Source: Corynebacterium deserti GIMN1.010 (GTDB lineage Bacteria; Actinomycetota; Actinomycetes; Mycobacteriales; Mycobacteriaceae). Taken from it: a DNA stretch of 64,000 nucleotides. The stretch spans positions 2,886,329 to 2,950,328 of the forward strand of contig NZ_CP009220.1 in NCBI RefSeq assembly GCF_001277995.1, read 5' to 3'. The notes beneath the pieces are model-generated. The model did no database searches and was not told where the DNA came from. It worked only from the letters and a program-made list of their open reading frames with translations. Positions 58,555 to 64,000 of the stretch are shown piece by piece. Both the position numbers and the translations under genes were made by a program. Positions within the stretch are counted from its first letter, which is position 1. Each line of letters begins with the position of its first letter.

Positions 58555-61124
58555 GCGCCGAGGTGAGCGGGAAGAGCCGGAAGTTTGCGATGCGTTTTCA
58601 TGGCCCACGCAGCCTCACAGCACTTGTGACTGTCACCACAATTTTTGGCGCGAGTGCACTTCTAGGCACGACACCGCAAGCCAACGCTCTCCCCATCCCC
58701 TTGGACCCTTCCGATCCTGTGATCAGCGAGTTGTGGGTAAATCCCGCGGCGCGCCCAAATGATGAGGTCTCGGACGTTGAGTTGGAGATCGCCGATTTCG
58801 CCATGCCCAATGACAACCTCAGCGTGGCAGTCGGGGAGAACTTGACGGTCCAGGTGCGGGTGACTAATCACAGCTCAGAGACGTTAAGCAATATCACGTT
58901 GCAGGCGCAGCGCCAGGAGGCGTCGGTGGATGTCGCAAGTGCGAGGGTGGCGGTTGCCAGCGAGTATTTCGGTTATTTCGGCGCGAGCCTCACTTTGGAG
59001 GAGGACCTTGAACCGGGCATGACCGTGGATACGGAGTTCGAGATCCCACTGGATAGCCTCTCTATTGTCCAGCCGGGTGAGTATCCGGTGCTCATTGCGC
59101 TGTCTGGGCAGCAAAATGGGGTGGCAACCCATATGGATTCGCAGCGTTTCCTGCTGCCTGTGCTCGGTACCAATGACACGCCAAACAACACCGAAGATTC
59201 GCCGACGCCGACGACTCTGATTTACCCGCTCACAGCGCAGACCCACGTGCTGGGCGGCGAGACCGGCGAGGCCCCAGAAGACCCGCCGCTGGTCGTAAGC
59301 TCGGATGAGCTGGCCCAGGAATTGGCGCCTACCGGGCGTTTAACAAAGCTTATCGACGCCTACCTCCAGTCCTCACCCCAAGTGCAGCAAGCAACGTGCC
59401 TGGCGATTGATCCTCAACTCCTTGATGTTGTTGAGCGCATGGTGGATGGATATACCGTCGCTGATTCCAGACGCAGCGCGGTTCGTCAAAGTCAGCGCCT
59501 TCGTGAGTTGTGGACAGCTGATAGAGATCCCAATCCTGGTACTCCCGGGATCGGCTTGGAAGATGCGGAAGCATTCCTAGAAAAGCTCACCCAAGCCACG
59601 GCCAATACCTGTGTCGTAGCCTTGCCGTGGGCGAATACTGATCTTAACGCTGTGAGCCAAACGGGCAATCAGTGGTTGATGCGCGAAGCAGTCCAGCGCG
59701 GCACCTCCACGATTGAGGAGGTCCTGGGGGTAACTCCCCAGACAAACGTGGTCATCCCCGGCAATGGTTTCGTGGAGACCTCCACTATCGACGATCTCGC
59801 ATGGGCAGATTCCACCGCATTCAACTACACAATCAATGAGGAATGGGAACTTCAATCCGGCCCTCCCGGTGTAACCGGTCAGGCTTCCGAGCAAAGTGCG
59901 TTGGATAATCCTCAACCCACTCCGGAAGATATTTCCGCCCCCACACCCACCACTCCAGTATCGGTGTTGGTGGCTGATAACACTGTGTGGGGCGCTCCAG
60001 GCGTCGATCGCTTTTATTCGCTTGCCGAGGGCATCACCGCAGTGACCTACCAAGGATCGTTGTCGGCAACACTTGCCACATTGGGTAGCAATCCTGAAAC
60101 GGTCGGGTATTCCAATCCTGATTCGCGGTATGACTACACGTTGGATTCTGCAAGCGCGCGCAATCTCACCGGCCAGGCATCGCTGCGCTTGTCGGTGGGC
60201 AATGGTGATGCGGACACTCCAGTGCTGGTCATGCCATCTGCCACCATTGATGCTGATGACGGCGAAATGCTTTTGGACACAACCCAAGCGCTTATCGACG
60301 ACCACACCGCCACCCCGTTCACCCTCCATCAGTACCTCACGGCCAATGCCGAACAGCGCACCGCACTGGCTGACGCCACCGCAGCATCCGGCGGACTCGA
60401 AGGAACCTCCATTGGTGCGCCATATGCTGATCCGGCAGCGTTGACGGAAACGGAGATCCTCCGCGCGACGCAGCAAGTGGAGTACATCGATGATCTCACC
60501 GGCATTATGGCCAACGATCCAAGCATCGTGCTGACACGCTACAACTTTACGGCGCCCCTACGACACGATTTGCTGCGCGCGATGAGCATCAACGATCGTC
60601 GATCCTTGGGTCGGCACACCGATGCCACCTCTGAGGCGGACAGCATTCTTAACGACAACAGGGATGCCCTCCAAGGATTGCGCAGTTCAGTGGCGCTCTT
60701 GCCGCCGGGCAATGTGTATACCCGCACTTCGGAATCGTCGCCGTTGATTATCGTTGCGCAAAATGGGTTGCCGCTTCCGGCGGAAACTCAGATTGTGTAC
60801 ACGGGAAATCAAGATGCGCACATCAATACTCCGGGGGTGGTGAGGATTCCGGCGCAGGGTTCGATCACATTGCAGATGACGGCGGATCTTCCCGATGAAA
60901 GCCTGCGCACCGATCTCACGTTGTGGTTGGCATCGCCTGATGGTGCCACGATTAGTGAGCCCGTGCAGATTTCGGTGCAGCCTCGTCCCAACCTGACGAG
61001 CACGATCATTACCGTTGTGGTGGGTATCGTGGCAGTGGGTGGGCTGTTGGTGTTGAGAAAGAGAAGAAGCGTCGAAAAGCGTTTGCCCGGTTCGGTATCG
61101 CCGAAACCGCCCCCAACCCACTAA
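58551..61124 (+). CDS. Secreted membrane-anchored DUF6049 protein
   Basis: This 857-residue protein corresponds by position and design to the exported protein between NUDIX and murJ in mycobacteria (Rv3909 type). It has a signal peptide (SLTALVTVTTIFGASALLGT... ANA), an N-terminal beta-sandwich region (ENLTVQVRVTNHSSETLSN), a large extracytoplasmic part and a C-terminal transmembrane helix TIITVVVGIVAVGGLLVL followed by a basic tail RKRRSVEKR. GTG at 58551 overlaps the NUDIX stop (GTGA). Its role is unknown; linkage to murJ suggests cell-envelope assembly. Confidence 0.85.
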   Translation: MSAEVSGKSRKFAMRFHGPRSLTALVTVTTIFGASALLGTTPQANALPIPLDPSDPVISELWVNPAARPNDEVSDVELEIADFAMPNDNLSVAVGENLTVQVRVTNHSSETLSNITLQAQRQEASVDVASARVAVASEYFGYFGASLTLEEDLEPGMTVDTEFEIPLDSLSIVQPGEYPVLIALSGQQNGVATHMDSQRFLLPVLGTNDTPNNTEDSPTPTTLIYPLTAQTHVLGGETGEAPEDPPLVVSSDELAQELAPTGRLTKLIDAYLQSSPQVQQATCLAIDPQLLDVVERMVDGYTVADSRRSAVRQSQRLRELWTADRDPNPGTPGIGLEDAEAFLEKLTQATANTCVVALPWANTDLNAVSQTGNQWLMREAVQRGTSTIEEVLGVTPQTNVVIPGNGFVETSTIDDLAWADSTAFNYTINEEWELQSGPPGVTGQASEQSALDNPQPTPEDISAPTPTTPVSVLVADNTVWGAPGVDRFYSLAEGITAVTYQGSLSATLATLGSNPETVGYSNPDSRYDYTLDSASARNLTGQASLRLSVGNGDADTPVLVMPSATIDADDGEMLLDTTQALIDDHTATPFTLHQYLTANAEQRTALADATAASGGLEGTSIGAPYADPAALTETEILRATQQVEYIDDLTGIMANDPSIVLTRYNFTAPLRHDLLRAMSINDRRSLGRHTDATSEADSILNDNRDALQGLRSSVALLPPGNVYTRTSESSPLIIVAQNGLPLPAETQIVYTGNQDAHINTPGVVRIPAQGSITLQMTADLPDESLRTDLTLWLASPDGATISEPVQISVQPRPNLTSTIITVVVGIVAVGGLLVLRKRRSVEKRLPGSVSPKPPPTH

Positions 61125-61190
61125 CGTAACGCATAGTTATTTTCGTCATGCGCCGCCCCGTGGGGCGCGCTCGTACATGAATGGTCAGCA

Positions 61191-64000
61191 GTGAGTTCTT
61201 CACTTTCGAATAATCCGGAGCAATCGGGCCAGCGCGGCCGCTTTGTTGTTCCAACGCCGCCGGCACCTGTGCCTGAGGCGCGCAAGAAGGCTATCGCACG
61301 CACCGATGGCGATCGCTCCAGCTTGAAAAGCAAGCCGACGGCGCCAGTGACGCCTCCCGTCGCGGAGGCTCAAGTCCAACCGACGGAAACAGCGGTTGCC
61401 CTCAAGTCCGACAAGCCTGAAGCCGCTGCGGCTTCTCAGGTCGAGTCCTCCAAGCAAACCTCCAATTCAGATGTTGTGCGCTCGACGGGTTCGATGGCGA
61501 TTGCAACGCTACTGAGCCGAATCACCGGTTTCTTGCGCACCGTCATGATTGGTGCGGCACTGTCACCAGCGATTGCGTCGGCGTTTAATACAGCGAACAC
61601 GCTGCCGAACCTCATCACGGAAATCGTGCTGGGTGCCGTGCTGACCTCCCTGGTGATCCCTGTGCTCACGCGCGCAGAGAAGGAAGATGCTGACGGCGGT
61701 TCGGGATTTTTTAGGCGACTTCTCACTCTTTGTGTGACGCTGCTGGGTGGTGTGACCATCCTGTCGGTGATCGCAGCGCCTGCGTTGACGCGGATGATGT
61801 TGTCGTCTGAGGGCCAAGTCAACGTGGTCATGTCCACAGCGTTTGCGTATTGGCTGCTGCCGCAAATCTTCTTCTATGGACTGTTTTCCCTGTTCATGGC
61901 AGTGCTGAACACTCGCGAAATCTTCAAGCCGGGTGCGTGGGCGCCGGTAGTCAACAACGTGATCACCTTGGCTGTGCTGGGCATTTACATGATTTTGCCT
62001 GCTCGCCTGCACCCTCAGCAGCATGTCAGCATCATCGATCCACAGATTGTGTTCTTGGGTCTTGGCACCACGTTGGGTGTTGTGGCGCAGTGTTTGATCA
62101 TGGTGCCGTACCTGCGTCGCGCGGGTATCGATATGCGCCCACTGTGGGGCATTGATGCTCGCCTCAAGCAGTTCGGTGGCATGGCGATGGCGATCGTCGT
62201 ATACGTTGCTGTCTCGCAGTTTGGTTATGTGATCACCACCCGTATCGCATCGCTTGCGGATGAAGCTGCACCGTTTATCTACCAGCAGCACTGGATGTTG
62301 CTACAGGTGCCTTATGGCATCATCGGCGTCACTTTGCTCACCGCCATCATGCCGCGTCTATCCCGCAACGCTGCGGAAGGCGACGATAGGGCAGTGGTCT
62401 CAGACCTCCAATTGGGATCCAAGCTGACATTTATCGCATTGATCCCCATCGTGGTGTTTTTTACTGCTTTCGGCGTCCCCATCGCCAACGCGCTGTTTGC
62501 CTACGGCCAGTTTGATTCCAACGCCGCCAACATCCTTGGTTGGACCTTAAGCTTCTCTGCCTTCACCCTCATTCCTTATGCTCTCGTGCTGTTGCACCTG
62601 CGCGTGTTCTATGCACGTGAAGAGGCCTGGACCCCCACCTTCATCATCGCGGGCATCACTGCCACCAAGGTGGTTCTTTCCCTGCTGGCACCTGTACTGT
62701 CCAGCTCACCTGAGCGTGTCGTGGTGTTGCTCGGTGCAGCCAACGGTTTCAGCTTCATTACTGGTGCTGTCATCGGCGTGTACCTGCTGCGCAAGAAACT
62801 CGGCCTGCTGGGGTTGAAGTCACTGGCAAAAACCTCCCTGTGGGCATTGGGCTCGGCCGCCGTTGGCGCCGCTGCCGCGTGGGCACTGGGCTGGCTCATC
62901 GAAGCCGTCATCGGCGATTTCCTCCTGGGCACATTGGGTTCAATTGGCTACCTCATCTACCTAGGCATTCTCGGTGTCTTCTTCATCATCGTCACCGGCA
63001 TCGTGCTGTCTCGTTCTGGTTTGCCAGAAGTACAAAACCTCGGCCAGGCGCTTACCCGCATTCCAGGCATGGGCCGGTTTATCCACCCCAACGACAAGAT
63101 CTCCCTCGATGTCGGCGAAGTCTCCGAGCAGGATTTCTCCACCCAACTGGTTGCCCCCAGCGAATTCGCAGCAACTCCTGTGCCACCACCGATGTCTGCA
63201 GGTATCGTCCGCGGACCTCGCCTGGTCCCCGGCGCGCCAGTGGGCGACGGCCGATTCCGTCTCCTTGCTGATCACGGTGGTGTGCAGGGCGCACGATTCT
63301 GGCAGGCCCGCGAGATCGAGACCGGCAAGGAAGTCGCGCTCGTTTTCGTGGATACCTCCGGCAACGCACCCTTCGCGCCACTGTCCACGGCAGCTGCGGC
63401 AGGCATCGCCTATGAGGTGCAGCGCCGCACCAAGAAGCTGGCGAGCCTCAACAGTGCAGCGATTGCGTCCAACATTCGCACCGAGGCCTACCGCAACGGT
63501 TGCCTCATTGTTGCTGACTGGGTTCCAGGTTCCAGCCTCGCAGCTGTGGCAGAGGACGGCGCCGATCCACGCGCAGCCGCCTACGCCCTCGCGGAACTTA
63601 CCGAGGCCACCGGCGCAGCCCACGAGAAGGGCATCCCGCTCGGCCTGGACAACAAGTGCCGCATCCGCATCAACACAGACGGCCATGCCGTCCTCGCCTT
63701 CCCGGCGATTCTGCCGGAGTCAACGATGCAGCGTGACGCAAAGTCGCTTGCCTCGGCCGCCGAAATGCTTATCGACGCCTCCGTGGCACCCACCGACGTC
63801 AAGGAGATGATCACCCAGGCCAAGGCTCTGGCAACCGAGGAGGATCCTGATTATGGATCGCTCGCCATCGCCATGCGCACCTGTGGCCTGTTTACCGAAG
63901 AACCAGCCCACCTTGTGGTGAAGAAGGAAAAGACCCCTCGCCCCGACAAGCGCCCAGGTTTCGGCGCCTCCGACTACTCCGTCAAGGGCATGGCAGCCAT
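61191..64000 (+). CDS. murJ: MurJ/MviN lipid II flippase with C-terminal pseudokinase-like region (partial)
   Basis: The gene starts at GTG 61191 and is still open at the window end (936 codons). After a disordered Pro/Ala/Lys-rich cytoplasmic N-terminus of about 95 residues comes the 14-helix MOP exporter core: STGSMAIATLLSRITGFLRTVMIGAALSP, NTANTLPNLITEIVLGAVLTSLVIPVL and AVLNTREIFKPGAWAPVVNNVI. MurJ flips the peptidoglycan precursor lipid II. From about residue 680 a soluble part resembling a kinase fold begins (GDGRFRLLADHGGVQGARFWQARE), without the usual catalytic HRD/DFG motifs, as in the mycobacterial MviN pseudokinase that recruits an FHA protein. Confidence 0.9.
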   Translation, partial: MSSSLSNNPEQSGQRGRFVVPTPPAPVPEARKKAIARTDGDRSSLKSKPTAPVTPPVAEAQVQPTETAVALKSDKPEAAAASQVESSKQTSNSDVVRSTGSMAIATLLSRITGFLRTVMIGAALSPAIASAFNTANTLPNLITEIVLGAVLTSLVIPVLTRAEKEDADGGSGFFRRLLTLCVTLLGGVTILSVIAAPALTRMMLSSEGQVNVVMSTAFAYWLLPQIFFYGLFSLFMAVLNTREIFKPGAWAPVVNNVITLAVLGIYMILPARLHPQQHVSIIDPQIVFLGLGTTLGVVAQCLIMVPYLRRAGIDMRPLWGIDARLKQFGGMAMAIVVYVAVSQFGYVITTRIASLADEAAPFIYQQHWMLLQVPYGIIGVTLLTAIMPRLSRNAAEGDDRAVVSDLQLGSKLTFIALIPIVVFFTAFGVPIANALFAYGQFDSNAANILGWTLSFSAFTLIPYALVLLHLRVFYAREEAWTPTFIIAGITATKVVLSLLAPVLSSSPERVVVLLGAANGFSFITGAVIGVYLLRKKLGLLGLKSLAKTSLWALGSAAVGAAAAWALGWLIEAVIGDFLLGTLGSIGYLIYLGILGVFFIIVTGIVLSRSGLPEVQNLGQALTRIPGMGRFIHPNDKISLDVGEVSEQDFSTQLVAPSEFAATPVPPPMSAGIVRGPRLVPGAPVGDGRFRLLADHGGVQGARFWQAREIETGKEVALVFVDTSGNAPFAPLSTAAAAGIAYEVQRRTKKLASLNSAAIASNIRTEAYRNGCLIVADWVPGSSLAAVAEDGADPRAAAYALAELTEATGAAHEKGIPLGLDNKCRIRINTDGHAVLAFPAILPESTMQRDAKSLASAAEMLIDASVAPTDVKEMITQAKALATEEDPDYGSLAIAMRTCGLFTEEPAHLVVKKEKTPRPDKRPGFGASDYSVKGMAA

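Noticed and set aside
59577..60476. 299-codon minus-strand frame inside the DUF6049 gene
   Set aside because: It is antisense only, without a ribosome site or neighbours, while the plus strand is open over 857 codons with a signal peptide and a membrane anchor.
1..64000. CRISPR arrays, insertion sequences, rRNA operons, integrases
   Set aside because: No regularly spaced repeats, transposase or integrase motifs, or rRNA sequence were seen. The recurrent 16-bp repeats are parS sites, not CRISPR repeats.

Overview
The window is a chromosomal stretch of a Corynebacterium, almost certainly C. glutamicum or a very close strain. The basis is a fused trpCF inside a trpGDCFBA operon, the iolT2/IclR/oxiCDE inositol cluster, phoC-proP, the azlD-azlC-yqgE-pcnB-NUDIX-DUF6049-murJ block, and eight perfect copies of the ParB site TGTTTCACGTGAAACA. 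The parS sites place the region near, but not at, the replication origin. No rRNA gene, intact tRNA gene, insertion sequence or CRISPR array was seen.

1-4842: end of trpG, then trpD, trpCF, trpB and trpA, closed by a terminator hairpin with parS at its core. 4843-17335: small accessory genes mixed with decay: a broken ABC exporter, a Tat-lipoprotein Rieske protein, two Old Yellow Enzymes (one with its ArsR-type regulator CyeR), an SBF-like transporter, a DUF1684 protein, two tiny unlisted ORFs, a TatA paralog, a peptide transporter, two SDR remnants and a remnant of a self-sufficient (CYP116B-like) P450. 17336-25450: inositol transport (iolT2), a double-length IclR regulator and four inositol-catabolism genes. 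25451-34877: a giant wall-anchored phosphoesterase (phoC), twin parS sites, proP, an SPFH protein, a tRNA-like remnant, a decayed ORF and a DUF4395 membrane protein.

34878-50504 is bracketed by direct repeats of thiD (the left copy truncated, about 93% identical by eye). Between them lie a siderophore-binding lipoprotein with a DtxR box, a quinone reductase, a DUF1304 protein, a dead lactonase and a seven-gene LacI-controlled operon: SDR, CoA-transferase, thiolase, MFS, glycerate 2-kinase and acyl-CoA ligase. Together these genes read as a beta-oxidation-like route that would split a 3,4,5-trihydroxy C5 acid (a 2-deoxypentonate) into acetyl-CoA and glycerate. This is the best candidate for an undescribed system here.

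50505-64000: thiD, a small unknown protein, an MFS/SMP-30 lactonase pair, a copper chaperone with a CsoR-type palindrome, azlDC, yqgE, pcnB, NUDIX, DUF6049 and the start of murJ (cut by the window end). Pseudogenes are frequent between 4.9 and 49.5 kb and many carry in-frame TAG codons. All functions are inferred from sequence recognition; no database search was run.
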